Assembly: GCA_016868855.1 (NCBI GenBank)
Contig: VGFP01000002.1
Location: forward strand, 124,001-188,000
Direction: 5' to 3'
Origin: Bacteroidota bacterium
Lineage (GTDB): Bacteria > Bacteroidota > Bacteroidia > Chitinophagales > Chitinophagaceae
Length of the DNA stretch: 64,000 nt
The notes below the pieces were generated by a model. That model searched no databases. It was given only the letters and a program-made list of their open reading frames with translations, and had not been told where the DNA came from. This document shows positions 37,110 through 45,920 of the stretch, one piece after another. Made by a program: the position numbers and the translations under genes. How positions within the stretch are numbered: position 1 is the first letter of the stretch; the number at the start of each line of letters is the position of its first letter.

Positions 37110-37511
37110 ATGGCAAAGTCCGAAAAAGAAAAAAAAGTTAGCAAAAAATCCACTGCTGAAACTTCTTCTTCTAAAGCCGCAAAGCCTGCGGCAAAATCAA
37201 AAAAACAAGAAGAGGATGATGATTTTGACGAGGAAGATGAAAAGCCTTTGAAAAAATCTGCCAGGTCGCGCGATGACGACGATGAAGATGATGCGGATGA
37301 TGTAGATGACAATTGGGAACAAGTAGAGGAAGATGAAAATTGGGATCCCGATTTCGATGAATTTGACATTCCTAAATCAAAAACCAAAAAGTCGGGCGGT
37401 AAAAAGTCAGCCGACGATGATGATCTTGGAATAGACGATGAATTCAAAGATTTGGGATTCGATGAATTCAGTGGAAGTGGAGGCGGTTTTGATGATGAGG
37501 ATGATTTCTAA
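37110..37511 (+). CDS. highly charged, low-complexity protein
   Basis: A 133-aa protein of biased composition. Residues 1 to about 35 are Lys/Ala/Ser rich (histone-H1-like), and the rest is mainly Asp and Glu with short basic patches, ending FDDEDDF. It is probably disordered. There is no signal peptide. I recognise no domain and give no function; similar polyampholytes bind nucleic acids or ribosomes, but that is speculation. ATG 37110 is preferred over TTG 37104. Its stop abuts the stop of the convergent lytic transglycosylase gene (37511/37512). Confidence 0.65.
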   Translation: MAKSEKEKKVSKKSTAETSSSKAAKPAAKSKKQEEDDDFDEEDEKPLKKSARSRDDDDEDDADDVDDNWEQVEEDENWDPDFDEFDIPKSKTKKSGGKKSADDDDLGIDDEFKDLGFDEFSGSGGGFDDEDDF

Positions 37512-38519
37512 TCATCTCTTTGCTTTCTTTTTCTTTTCTGTTTTTGGAGCTGTTTCCGCCCTTGGGGAAGCAGTGGGTACCGGGAATCCATCCAACGCTT
37601 TTATTCCCTCTTCCAGTTGGTATTGAACCGATTTTTTCAGAATGGTATCATGGTTGATTTCAAATGCCGTTTTTTTCTCTTTTGGAATTTTAAGTGTGTA
37701 AGGTTCCATTGACACTTTTTCATTGAAAAGCGGATTCCATTTTTCAAATCGCTTCCATTCGATTTCAAGTTGTGCGGCAATGATCTCTCCGATATATCGT
37801 CCATGAATTTTCAAACTATCGAGACCATCAAGTTCTTCTTTTGGAATAACTGAAGCTGTTTCATTTGAAGCTTTTCCCGTTGTTTCACTTCCTTTTCCCT
37901 CAAAAATATAATGCGTGGCTATGAACTTTTTTACGTGGTTCCTCGATTCGGCGGGCAGGTCCTGTTGGATATCCCAAAAATTCTTATTGTCATTTCGCTT
38001 GATGATATTGTCCAATCTTGCGGGTCCCCCGTTATACGCCGCAACCACCAGGAGCCAATCGCCCAATTGTTCGTAGAGAATGGATAAAAATCTGGCAGCT
38101 GCATGGGTACTTTTGCTCAGGTCGGTTCTGTCATCCCTGCTTTTGGTAACCGTCAATCCCAAATCCCTGGCCGTTCCCGGCATCAGCTGCCAGGGTCCGA
38201 CTGCACCTACTGAGGAGAGAGCAGTTGTTTTTAGATCAGATTCAATAACTGCCAAGTATTTTAGAGAGGCGGGAAGGTGATATCGTTTCAAGATGTTTTC
38301 AATGGATACAAAATAGGGCGCACCCCATGTTTTCATTTTAGTAAGGCGCTCTTGGTGGATGGCCAGGTAATCTTTAACAAAACCAATCGCTCGTGGATTC
38401 AACTCATCCCATGCAATTTCTTTTTTGATGATGGTATCTGCATCTGTGTATGCAGCCGCGAATAAACTTCCCTGCATGTATAGTATCAACAGGATGGTAT
38501 AAAATATTTTATCAAACAT
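37512..38519 (-). CDS. lytic transglycosylase (SLT domain)
   Basis: A 335-aa exported protein with an N-terminal hydrophobic signal (ILLILYMQGSLFA). The transglycosylase domain (about residues 70-220) has the catalytic Glu in LAVIESDLKTTALS and the motifs GAVGPWQLMPGTA and VVAAYNGGPARL, as in MltD-type enzymes. These cleave peptidoglycan to 1,6-anhydro products. A Lys-rich tail ends the protein. LysM repeats, frequent in MltD, are not evident. The start overlaps gatA by 8 bp. The longer frame to 38531 adds only four residues. Confidence 0.88.
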   Translation of the reverse strand: MFDKIFYTILLILYMQGSLFAAAYTDADTIIKKEIAWDELNPRAIGFVKDYLAIHQERLTKMKTWGAPYFVSIENILKRYHLPASLKYLAVIESDLKTTALSSVGAVGPWQLMPGTARDLGLTVTKSRDDRTDLSKSTHAAARFLSILYEQLGDWLLVVAAYNGGPARLDNIIKRNDNKNFWDIQQDLPAESRNHVKKFIATHYIFEGKGSETTGKASNETASVIPKEELDGLDSLKIHGRYIGEIIAAQLEIEWKRFEKWNPLFNEKVSMEPYTLKIPKEKKTAFEINHDTILKKSVQYQLEEGIKALDGFPVPTASPRAETAPKTEKKKKAKR

Positions 38520-39951
38520 GTTCAAATGCATTCATGGTATGTTGAGAGAATTGCAGCAAAGTAGTTTCCTTCAATTTATCGGAAAGTACCTGTAAGCCAA
38601 ATGGCATGCCATTGGAATGTTTGAACAAAGGTAAACTGATGGCAGCAATGCCTGCTAAGTTTGCGTAAACGGTGTATAAATCACCTAGAAACATTTCTAC
38701 CGCATCATTGCTTTTTTCTCCAAATTTAAATGCAGTGGATGGAGCGGTAGGCATGAGCAGCAGATCATATGATTTGAATATTTCTTTTGTTTGATCAGAT
38801 ATCAGTCTTCTTACCTGTTGGGCTTTTGCATAATATGCATCATAGTATCCTGTGCTCAACACAAAGGTGCCGAGCATGATGCGTCTTTTGACTTCTTTGC
38901 CAAAGGCTGCTGACCTTGTTTTTTTAAACAGATCCTGCAGGTTGTCGACCATGGCATCTGTTCGATAGCCGAATTTCACTCCATCATAGCGGGAAAGATT
39001 GGAGGAAGCTTCAGCTGTTGTCAGAATATAGTAGGCGGGTACAATAACATCCAGGTAATCGAAACGCACTGGTTCTAGGACATGTCCTTGTTTGCGGAGT
39101 GCTTCCATGCATTGTTCGATGTTTGATTTGATTTCTTTGTCAAGCGATGGATGTTCCAGGCAAGCTGGAAAATAAGCAATCTTGAAAGTCTTGTTTTCTT
39201 TCAATGATGAAACATAATTCGGAACAGGGGATGAGCTGCACGTGCTATCATATTCATCTGGACCTGCAATGGTTTCCAACACTGCTGCTGCGTCTTCAAT
39301 AGTATGTGCAAATATTCCAATCTGGTCAAACGAGGAAGCATATGCCAAAAGTCCATAGCGGGATATTCTTCCGTAGCTGGGTTTGAGTCCTACAACTCCA
39401 CAAAAATCAGCTGGCTGTCTCACAGATCCACCTGTGTCTGAACCAAGACTTGCCATGCACATATTGGCTTGCACTGCTACTGCAGAGCCCCCGGATGATC
39501 CACCGGGCACGCGTGATTCATCTATGGCGTTCAGCACCCTTCCATGAGATGAGTGTTCATTGGAGGAGCCCATTGCAAATTCATCACAATTCAGATTGCC
39601 AATGATGATTGCATCTTCATCCAACAACCTCTGAACGGCCGTAGCATTGTAAATAGCAGTATACTGTTCAAGTATTTTGGAGGCCGCGCCTACATGGTGA
39701 TCCTTGTAGCACAATACATCTTTGATACCAATGACAACGCCGTAGAGCTTTCCCCAAGTTTCTGGAGAACTTGATTTTACATCAAGTGACTTTGCTCTTT
39801 CCAGTGCTTCATCAGCATATACCTCTATGAAGGCATTGAGATGTTTGTTTTTTTCAATTTCCTGGAGATAGGAAGATACAATGTCGGCGCATGTGAGTTG
39901 ACCGCATGACAATTTCTTTCGGAGATCCGATATAGATATGTGCGTATACAA
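38512..39951 (-). CDS. gatA: aspartyl/glutamyl-tRNA amidotransferase subunit A
   Basis: A 479-aa amidase subunit that releases ammonia from glutamine for Glu-tRNA(Gln) or Asp-tRNA(Asn) conversion. The Ser-cisSer-Lys triad is present: Lys in GIKDVL (about residue 76), cis-Ser and nucleophile Ser in GGSSGGSA and SDTGGSVRQPA (about 150-180). The start is a TTG at 39951, since the N terminus there aligns with the family and no ATG is available. gatB and gatC are not in the window. It lies 17 bp after tatA. Confidence 0.93.
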   Translation of the reverse strand: MYTHISISDLRKKLSCGQLTCADIVSSYLQEIEKNKHLNAFIEVYADEALERAKSLDVKSSSPETWGKLYGVVIGIKDVLCYKDHHVGAASKILEQYTAIYNATAVQRLLDEDAIIIGNLNCDEFAMGSSNEHSSHGRVLNAIDESRVPGGSSGGSAVAVQANMCMASLGSDTGGSVRQPADFCGVVGLKPSYGRISRYGLLAYASSFDQIGIFAHTIEDAAAVLETIAGPDEYDSTCSSSPVPNYVSSLKENKTFKIAYFPACLEHPSLDKEIKSNIEQCMEALRKQGHVLEPVRFDYLDVIVPAYYILTTAEASSNLSRYDGVKFGYRTDAMVDNLQDLFKKTRSAAFGKEVKRRIMLGTFVLSTGYYDAYYAKAQQVRRLISDQTKEIFKSYDLLLMPTAPSTAFKFGEKSNDAVEMFLGDLYTVYANLAGIAAISLPLFKHSNGMPFGLQVLSDKLKETTLLQFSQHTMNAFEHV

Positions 39952-39968
39952 ACTTGTTGCAGGAAAAA

Positions 39969-40184
39969 TTAATTCGCTTGCTGGTTTTCCTTTTCTTTCA
40001 TGCCCTCTTCGATTTCCTTCTTCACGTTTGATTTGGCATCGTTGAACTCTCTGATCCCTTTACCGAGTCCGCGCATGAATTCTGGTATTTTACGGCCGCC
40101 GAAAAGAATCAGCACAGCCAATATGATAAAAATCCATTCAGAACCTCCAGGCATTGCGAGCAAAAAATCGCTATGGAACATCAT
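39969..40184 (-). CDS. tatA: TatA/E family twin-arginine translocase subunit
   Basis: A 71-aa protein. A short N-terminal membrane helix (WIFIILAVLILFGG), the FGGRKIPE hinge and an amphipathic helix (FMRGLGKGIREFNDAK) are typical of TatA. It forms the protein-conducting part of the Tat system with TatC, which is not in the window. Two predicted Tat substrates lie in this window (5938-6846 and 60903-61823). Upstream rplS ends with its own terminator, and a TACATTTG element lies 24 bp before the start. Confidence 0.93.
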   Translation of the reverse strand: MMFHSDFLLAMPGGSEWIFIILAVLILFGGRKIPEFMRGLGKGIREFNDAKSNVKKEIEEGMKEKENQQAN

Positions 40185-40207
40185 AATCTTTTGTTTTTGA
40201 TCAATAA

Positions 40208-40215
40208 CAAATGTA
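40208..40215 (-). promoter_or_regulatory. putative tatA promoter, -7 element TACATTTG
   Basis: On the minus strand TACATTTG (TAnnTTTG) ends 23 bp before the tatA ATG and just downstream of the rplS terminator. Confidence 0.45.
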
Positions 40216-40250
40216 ATGTTTTTTTATGCTAATCGCCTGTGGTCGGTGCA

Positions 40251-40277
40251 TAAAAAATCCCGCCTGCGGGCGGGATT
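40251..40277 (-). terminator. rho-independent terminator of rplS
   Basis: On the minus strand a GC-rich stem ATCCCGCC/GGCGGGAT (tetraloop) is followed directly by six T. It sits 22 bp after the rplS stop. Confidence 0.9.
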
Positions 40278-40298
40278 AACAGAATATTTTGGAGTAAC

Positions 40299-40652
40299 TT
40301 ATTTAACTCTTTTTTCCTTGATCCTTGAGCTCTTACCGCTTCTGCTTCTGAGGAAGTACAACTTCGCTCTGCGAACCTTACCGGTTTTGTTGAGAACGAT
40401 GGACTCGATATTGGGGGATGATACTGGGAAAGTTCTTTCTACACCTACGCCGTCGGAGATTTTCCTTACGGTAAAGGTTGAAGTGCTTCCTTGGCCCTGG
40501 CGTTTGATTACATCGCCTTTGAAGCTTTGGATCCTTTCTTTATTACCCTCAATGATCTTGTAGTTTACAGTGATATTGTCACCTGCCTTGAAGGAAGGAT
40601 GGTTTGCTTTGGGTGTCAACTGCTCATGTACAAACGCGATAGCTTGATTCAT
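40299..40652 (-). CDS. rplS: 50S ribosomal protein L19
   Basis: A 117-aa ribosomal protein at the interface of the subunits. [20 protein letters not shown] and [21 protein letters not shown] are the conserved core and basic C terminus. ATG 40652 is chosen over a start two codons upstream. It has its own strong promoter at the end of rny and a strong terminator, so it is a single-gene unit. Confidence 0.95.
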   Translation of the reverse strand: MNQAIAFVHEQLTPKANHPSFKAGDNITVNYKIIEGNKERIQSFKGDVIKRQGQGSTSTFTVRKISDGVGVERTFPVSSPNIESIVLNKTGKVRRAKLYFLRSRSGKSSRIKEKRVK

Positions 40653-40671
40653 AACCAAAAATTTTGGACGG

Positions 40672-40703
40672 CAAAGTTAAGGAAATAGGGTTTCACGGCA
40701 AAA
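40672..40703 (-). promoter_or_regulatory. promoter of rplS
   Basis: On the minus strand TTTTG (40699-40703) is followed after 19 bp by TAACTTTG (40672-40679). Both boxes match the Bacteroidota consensus at ideal spacing. Start predicted near 40668. Confidence 0.7.
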
Positions 40704-40708
40704 TCAGA

Positions 40709-42274
40709 TTATCTGGCAACGTTGACCGCTCTTTTCTCGCGGATGACCGTTACCCTGATTTGGCCTGGATAGGTCATTTCAGTCTGTATCTTTTGTGCCA
40801 TCTCAAAGCTTATTTTTTCACTTTCTCCATCTGTAACCTTGTCGGCTTCCACTATCACACGTAATTCCCTTCCCGCCTGAATGGCATAGGCTTTCTCCAC
40901 ACCATTGTAGGTCATGGCCAGGTTTTCCAGGTCTTTGATGCGCTGGATGTACTGCTGCATGATCTCACGGCGGGCACCCGGACGGGCACCGCTGATGGCG
41001 TCGCAGGCTTGGATGATGGGGGAAATGACATATTGCATTTCAGTTTCATCGTGGTGGGCTGCTATGGCATTCACCACAGCTGGATTCTCTCCATATTTTT
41101 CTGCCAGTTTTCCACCGAGCAACGCATGGCTGAGTTCGGTTTCTTCGTCAGGTACTTTACCAATATCGTGCAGAAGACCGGCTCTTTTGGCAAGTTTTGG
41201 ATTCATTCCAAGCTCAGCTGCCATGATTCCGCAGAGATTGGCTACTTCGCGGCTGTGCATGAGCAGGTTTTGTCCGTAAGATGACCGGAATCTCATTTTT
41301 CCTACGATGCGTACGAGTTCTTTGTGAAGACCATGTATGCCCAATTCAATGATGGTTCTTTCTCCAATTTCCACTACCTGCTCTTCAAGTTGCTTTCTTG
41401 TTTTTTCAACCACCTCTTCAATGCGTGCAGGGTGAATTCGTCCATCACTTACCAATCGCTGCAATGAGAGACGTGCGATCTCTCTTCTGAGTGGATCGAA
41501 GGATGACAAGATGATGGCTTCAGGAGTATCATCAACAACCAAATCCACACCAGTAGCGGCTTCAATGGCACGGATGTTTCTTCCTTCTCTTCCGATGATT
41601 TGTCCCTTGATCTCGTCGCTTTCCAGTTGGAAAACGGTAACGGTATTTTCTATGGTTTGTTCAGCAGCAGTTCTCTGTATGCTCTGGATGACAATTTTTC
41701 TGGCTTCTTTGTTTGCCTTCTGTCTTGCATCCTCGATGATTTCCTGTTGAAGTGAAAGGGCTCTTGTTTGGGCCTCCTGTTTGAGGCTTTCTATCAGTTG
41801 TGCTTTGGCATCCTCTGCACTCAAGCCTGCAATTTTTTCCAGTTTGCGGATATGCTCTTCTTGGTGTTTTTCGAGTTCTGTTCTTTTTTGGTTGATGACA
41901 TCGATCTGTCGGTTCAAGTGATCTTTGATGGATTCATTCTCCTTGATCTGCTTGTCAAGCTGTTCCGTTTTTTGGTTGATGGACTGTTCTTTTTGCTTGG
42001 CCCTGTTTTCAGCGTCGTTGATCTTGCGGTTTTTCTCCAAAATTTCTTTGTCATGCTCGGCTTTGAGTTGGACAAATTTTTCCTTGGCTTCTAGTAACCT
42101 TTCCTTCTTTAAATTTTCTGATTTCAGGTTGGCGTCTTCCAGTATCTGCGCCGCTTTAATCTCTGCCTCTTCGATCTTTGCTTTTGAATTTTTACCAAAA
42201 ATTCTACCCAAAAGGAGCCCTGCAATAATGGACACGATTCCCGTAATAATGGGTATAATGAGTTGCGATTCCAT
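40709..42274 (-). CDS. rny: ribonuclease Y
   Basis: A 521-aa membrane-anchored endoribonuclease that starts mRNA decay. It has an N-terminal membrane helix (residues 4-26), a long coiled coil rich in Glu, Lys and Gln (about 30-200), a KH domain ([13 protein letters not shown], about 235) and a C-terminal HD domain with catalytic [12 protein letters not shown] (about 365). It lies between zapA (upstream, 109-bp gap) and rplS. A TAACTTCG element about 68 bp upstream may drive it. Confidence 0.95.
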   Translation of the reverse strand: MESQLIIPIITGIVSIIAGLLLGRIFGKNSKAKIEEAEIKAAQILEDANLKSENLKKERLLEAKEKFVQLKAEHDKEILEKNRKINDAENRAKQKEQSINQKTEQLDKQIKENESIKDHLNRQIDVINQKRTELEKHQEEHIRKLEKIAGLSAEDAKAQLIESLKQEAQTRALSLQQEIIEDARQKANKEARKIVIQSIQRTAAEQTIENTVTVFQLESDEIKGQIIGREGRNIRAIEAATGVDLVVDDTPEAIILSSFDPLRREIARLSLQRLVSDGRIHPARIEEVVEKTRKQLEEQVVEIGERTIIELGIHGLHKELVRIVGKMRFRSSYGQNLLMHSREVANLCGIMAAELGMNPKLAKRAGLLHDIGKVPDEETELSHALLGGKLAEKYGENPAVVNAIAAHHDETEMQYVISPIIQACDAISGARPGARREIMQQYIQRIKDLENLAMTYNGVEKAYAIQAGRELRVIVEADKVTDGESEKISFEMAQKIQTEMTYPGQIRVTVIREKRAVNVAR

Positions 42275-42341
42275 GAATAATTGTTTTTTGCTGTTTCATA
42301 ATCAATCCCTTCGAAAAATATTTCATTTGGGCAATAGTTAC

Positions 42342-42349
42342 GAAGTTAA
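42342..42349 (-). promoter_or_regulatory. putative rny promoter, -7 element TAACTTCG
   Basis: On the minus strand TAACTTCG lies in the 109-bp gap between zapA and rny and would leave a leader of about 64 nt. Confidence 0.35.
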
Positions 42350-42383
42350 CGAAAAAAGCCCTAAAATCCTCGTTAAAATGGCC

Positions 42384-42674
42384 CTATTTGAGCTGGAGGG
42401 CTTTGTCGAGCAGCTGCTCAAGTGATTGAAAATCAATATTTACAGCTTCAGTTTTGGAGCCCGGGGTTCTTACAAGCTGCTCTGAAACAAAAGCGAGCAA
42501 GACCATGGCAAGATAGTCCTGCATGTCTTTCCCTGCATATTGTGATTTGTAATCTGCTATCTGATCGTTTAGTTTTTTAGCCATCTTGCGGACCGCCTCC
42601 TCTTCCGATGCTTCAATTTTGATGCGGTAGGCCCGGTCACCTATCACAATATTTATGGGGATCAAATTTTGCAT
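42384..42674 (-). CDS. zapA: cell division protein ZapA
   Basis: A 96-aa protein of the ZapA family, which bundles FtsZ filaments at the division site. The N-terminal half (IPINIVIGDRAYRIKIEASEE) is the ZapA globular domain; the C-terminal half is helical and likely a coiled coil. It sits in the conserved Bacteroidota order pheT, coiled-coil protein, zapA, rny. The divergent start of the small T9SS-tail-like gene is 88 bp away. Confidence 0.9.
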   Translation of the reverse strand: MQNLIPINIVIGDRAYRIKIEASEEEAVRKMAKKLNDQIADYKSQYAGKDMQDYLAMVLLAFVSEQLVRTPGSKTEAVNIDFQSLEQLLDKALQLK

Positions 42675-42761
42675 TTTATAAATTATTACTTAGGTTTATG
42701 CACATTTTGTTCACTATCCTTCCAAAACCGACCATTTTATAACCGAACGATTGCTTTAAAT

Positions 42762-43016
42762 ATGTTTGCCAAAACAAAGACGCCAACTTTCATTGACAAC
42801 CTCACCGTTGAAGTGGACGATATTGTTCCTTCACCGTTGCATGTTGTGTTGCTGAGTGAAGATGGTAAAATCTGTTGTAAAACGCAAAAGATAATTTCCA
42901 CAGCAAGAAGCTCATTTTGTATCGAGGGACTCAGTGAACTTCCTTACGGAGTGTATACATTGCAATGTATACAAGGTGATGAAGTAGTGGAATGCAAGGC
43001 AGTGAAGCGTGTTTAA
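42762..43016 (+). CDS. small leaderless protein resembling a T9SS type A C-terminal domain
   Basis: An 84-aa protein without a signal peptide. Its strand pattern resembles the type A sorting domain of T9SS cargo: DNLTVEVDD, then PLHVVLLSEDGKICCKT, then LSELPYGVYTLQCIQGDEV and a basic end AVKRV. The PNP motif that usually opens such tails is absent. I could not assign it to a named family, so this is resemblance only. It runs opposite to its neighbours, and its stop overlaps that of the coiled-coil gene by 4 bp. Confidence 0.55.
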   Translation: MFAKTKTPTFIDNLTVEVDDIVPSPLHVVLLSEDGKICCKTQKIISTARSSFCIEGLSELPYGVYTLQCIQGDEVVECKAVKRV

Positions 43017-43306
43017 TGTTGATCTCCCAGTTGGGCGATGCACTTGTCTATTTCCTTGACGTATTCGTTGATTTTTTTCTCCAATGCATTTCTGGACTCC
43101 CTTGATTCTTCTGACTCACCTGCTTTGAGCATATTCAATTGAATGGTTATCTGGTCATTCTTTTCTTTTATTTCATTCAATTCACCAGATGCCTCTTGCA
43201 GGTTTTTTTTCAATCGCTCATTTTCCTTCAACAATGCGTTGTATCGCTCAATCAGCGTTGATAGTTTTTGTTCAATGATGTTGATATGTTCCTGGGCTGT
43301 AGCCAT
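43013..43306 (-). CDS. small coiled-coil protein, possibly ZapB-like
   Basis: A 97-aa protein that is almost all coiled coil (about residues 5-60, ALLKENERLKKNLQEA). The position between pheT and zapA is conserved in Bacteroidota, and the composition resembles division factors of the ZapB type, so a role in the divisome is plausible but not shown. Its start codon overlaps the pheT stop region, so it is translated from the pheT transcript. Confidence 0.75.
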   Translation of the reverse strand: MATAQEHINIIEQKLSTLIERYNALLKENERLKKNLQEASGELNEIKEKNDQITIQLNMLKAGESEESRESRNALEKKINEYVKEIDKCIAQLGDQH

Positions 43307-45732
43307 TATTTTCTGATCTCTATCTTAAACTCTTTTTCCAGTTGAACGGTGATTTTCTTCATCATCTTCTCGATTTCCTCGTCCTTCATCGTTTTTGTTT
43401 CATCCATAAATGTAAAATTCATCGCCATGGATTGTTTGTCTTTTCCAAGTTTTTCACTTTTAAAAATATCAAACAACCTGAATCCTTTCAACTGTTGGAT
43501 GGACAATGAAGATAAAGCATTTTCAATTGCACCATATGTGAGTGCCGTATTCGCCAAGAACGACAAATCGCGCTGTACAGAAGGAAATTTTGAAATCTCT
43601 TTGTATTTGATCGTTTGTTTTTTAGACAACATAAACCAGTTGTTCCAATGGATATCGGCATACAAAACCGGGACTTTTATATCAAATTTTCGCAACATCT
43701 GCTCTGTGGGTTTGCCCACCACTACAACAGTATGCTCGCCAGATTTTCCTTCCAACACAACATCAAATTTTTCATGTTTGCTCACCCGATACTGAAGATC
43801 CTTTATTCCTGATTGTTGTTGCAGAGCATTCAAAACTCCTTTCAGAAAGTACAGGTCTGCCTCCACTTCTTTGTTGTTCCAGGAGGATGGCTGAACAACT
43901 CCCGTACTGAAAATTGCCAAGTGATCTTCTTCGATATATGATTTATTCAAACAAGTATAGGTCTTGCCGAATTCAAATAATTTCAAATCCTCATTCCTGT
44001 GGTTGAGGTTTTTTGAGACCGTCTCCAACCCTGTTTCCAACATGGTCAAGCGCAACATATCAAGTTCTGAACTCAGGTTGTTGAGCATCTTGACGGCAGT
44101 GGACAATTCACTCTCTGCGTAATATTTGCTGTTGGTGATCGAGTTGTTCAACATCTCGTTGAATCCCATTCCATTCAACACCGAAGATATTTTTTCGCGC
44201 AGGGCATTATCATTCGTTGGATTGGATGTGGCGGGTGTGATGGTGATGCTGGCAGGAATTTCAATATTATCGAAACCGTCAATTCTCATGATCTCTTCTA
44301 CTAGGTCGGCTGGTATGTGAACATCGGTCTTGTGTGAAGGGACCTTCACAGTTATAGAATCTGCTGATGTATCCAGGCATTCAAATCCCATGTCCACTAG
44401 AATCCCCTGAACCGTCTTTGTTGCATAAGTCTTGCCACTTAATTTTTTTACATAGGCATGGTTCAGTTTGATAACTGGTTGCAGAAGCGGTACTGGATAG
44501 ATATCTACGAATCCACCGCTGATTTTTCCTCCTGCAATTTGTTGGATCAGTGCTGCAGCTTTCTTCAATACTTCGAGTGTCTGACCGATGTCAACACTCT
44601 TTTCAAAATGCATGGCAGCATCTGTTCTGAGTTGATGTCCAAATGATGTTTTGCGAATGCTCACCGGATGGAACCAGGCACTTTCCAGGAAGATATTGTT
44701 GGTGCTGGCAGAAACACCGGAGTCAATGCCTCCAAATACTCCACCCATGCAAAGTGGATTGTTGTGGCCATCACATATCATAAGATCAGTTGCAAGTAAT
44801 TTTCTCTCTTTTTCATCAAGGCTTTTGAACAGCGTACCAGCAGGAAGATTTTTTATACGTATTTCTTGTCCTTTTATTTTATCAGCATCAAATGCATGCA
44901 AGGGCTGACCGGTATCGTGCAGTATATAATTGGTAATGTCAACAATTGCATTGATCGATCTCTGACCAATGGCTTTCAAACGTTGCTGCATCCACACTGG
45001 AGAGGTGGAGATGCTGACTCCTGCAATATAAGCGCCGGTATATCTTTTACAGTCATCTGTATTTTCGATGGTGACTTTAATAGGACAAGCTTTGTTTTCT
45101 TCTGCAAGGGCAGATTTCAGTGCAACGAGAGGTTTTATATTGCTTCCTTCATGATGATTCAACCACGCACAAATATCTCTTGCCACACCAAAGTGGCTCA
45201 TGGCATCGCTTCTATTGGGTGTGAGACCGATGGATATCACATGATCTTCATAGGTGTCGAACAAGGTGGATACCTGAATTCCTATAGCTGTTTCCGAAGG
45301 CAATATTTCAATGCCATTGTGATCAGTTCCCAATCCGATTTCATCTTCGGCACAAATCATTCCTGCACTTTCAACCCCTCTAATTTTTGCTGCCTTCATG
45401 GTGATCGCATCTCCAGCGGTTGGATAAATGGTAACACCAACGGGTGCAACAATCACTTTTTGTCCGGCTGCTACATTGGGAGCACCACAGACAATTTGAA
45501 GCGGCTCGCTGTTACCTATATTTACGGTGGTCACTGATAGCCTTTCTGCATTGGGATGTTTTTCCACTGTCAATACCTCTCCGGTAATCAGTCCCGCTAG
45601 GTTTCCCCTGATCTCCTGGTATGTTTCATATCCCTCCACTTCGAGACCGATGGAATTCAGGATCAGATTCAATTTTTCATGTGGAATCGGTTGATCAAAA
45701 TACTCCATCAACCATTTGTAGGAAATTGTCAT
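43306..45732 (-). CDS. pheT: phenylalanine-tRNA ligase beta subunit
   Basis: An 808-aa subunit of the heterotetrameric enzyme that charges tRNA-Phe. Domains in order: tRNA-binding OB fold (about residues 40-155, with VEKHPNAERLSV), B3/B4 editing domain (about 205-390), B5 (about 400-475), catalytic-like core (about 480-690) and the anticodon-binding FDX-ACB domain at the end (about 715-808, with KEISKFPSVQRDL). pheS is not in the window. A TATCTTTG element ends only 4 bp before the ATG, suggesting a leaderless mRNA. Confidence 0.95.
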   Translation of the reverse strand: MTISYKWLMEYFDQPIPHEKLNLILNSIGLEVEGYETYQEIRGNLAGLITGEVLTVEKHPNAERLSVTTVNIGNSEPLQIVCGAPNVAAGQKVIVAPVGVTIYPTAGDAITMKAAKIRGVESAGMICAEDEIGLGTDHNGIEILPSETAIGIQVSTLFDTYEDHVISIGLTPNRSDAMSHFGVARDICAWLNHHEGSNIKPLVALKSALAEENKACPIKVTIENTDDCKRYTGAYIAGVSISTSPVWMQQRLKAIGQRSINAIVDITNYILHDTGQPLHAFDADKIKGQEIRIKNLPAGTLFKSLDEKERKLLATDLMICDGHNNPLCMGGVFGGIDSGVSASTNNIFLESAWFHPVSIRKTSFGHQLRTDAAMHFEKSVDIGQTLEVLKKAAALIQQIAGGKISGGFVDIYPVPLLQPVIKLNHAYVKKLSGKTYATKTVQGILVDMGFECLDTSADSITVKVPSHKTDVHIPADLVEEIMRIDGFDNIEIPASITITPATSNPTNDNALREKISSVLNGMGFNEMLNNSITNSKYYAESELSTAVKMLNNLSSELDMLRLTMLETGLETVSKNLNHRNEDLKLFEFGKTYTCLNKSYIEEDHLAIFSTGVVQPSSWNNKEVEADLYFLKGVLNALQQQSGIKDLQYRVSKHEKFDVVLEGKSGEHTVVVVGKPTEQMLRKFDIKVPVLYADIHWNNWFMLSKKQTIKYKEISKFPSVQRDLSFLANTALTYGAIENALSSLSIQQLKGFRLFDIFKSEKLGKDKQSMAMNFTFMDETKTMKDEEIEKMMKKITVQLEKEFKIEIRK

Positions 45733-45736
45733 TCAA

Positions 45737-45744
45737 CAAAGATA
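45737..45744 (-). promoter_or_regulatory. putative pheT promoter placed for a leaderless mRNA, TATCTTTG
   Basis: On the minus strand TATCTTTG is separated from the pheT ATG by four bases (TTGA). If it acts as a -7 element, transcription starts at or next to the ATG. Confidence 0.45.
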
Positions 45745-45875
45745 AGACAAGGCCTGAATTGTTAATAGCAGCAAGTTTTATGTCAATAACCCCATGGTTT
45801 ATGTGAAAATGAATGTGTATTCCCTGTTACCAAGAATGTTTTTTTAAAATTCAGTCCCTTTAACCCCCTGCGTCT

Positions 45876-45883
45876 TATATTCG
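45876..45883 (+). promoter_or_regulatory. putative dnaB promoter, -7 element TATATTCG
   Basis: TATATTCG, one base from TAnnTTTG, lies 37 bp before the dnaB ATG. The same octamer occurs upstream of dnaA at 61851. Confidence 0.35.
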
Positions 45884-45920
45884 CTATTGGGCGAAATTTT
45901 AAAACCTTGAAGCAGCGAAC

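Noticed and set aside
37104-37511. Long antisense Ser-rich frame opposite the charged protein
   Set aside because: Shadow frame created by the biased GAT/GAA codons; no start context or similarity.
45733-45920. 6S RNA or other ncRNA before dnaB
   Set aside because: The 188-bp gap shows no long hairpin or terminator; only promoter-like elements are visible.
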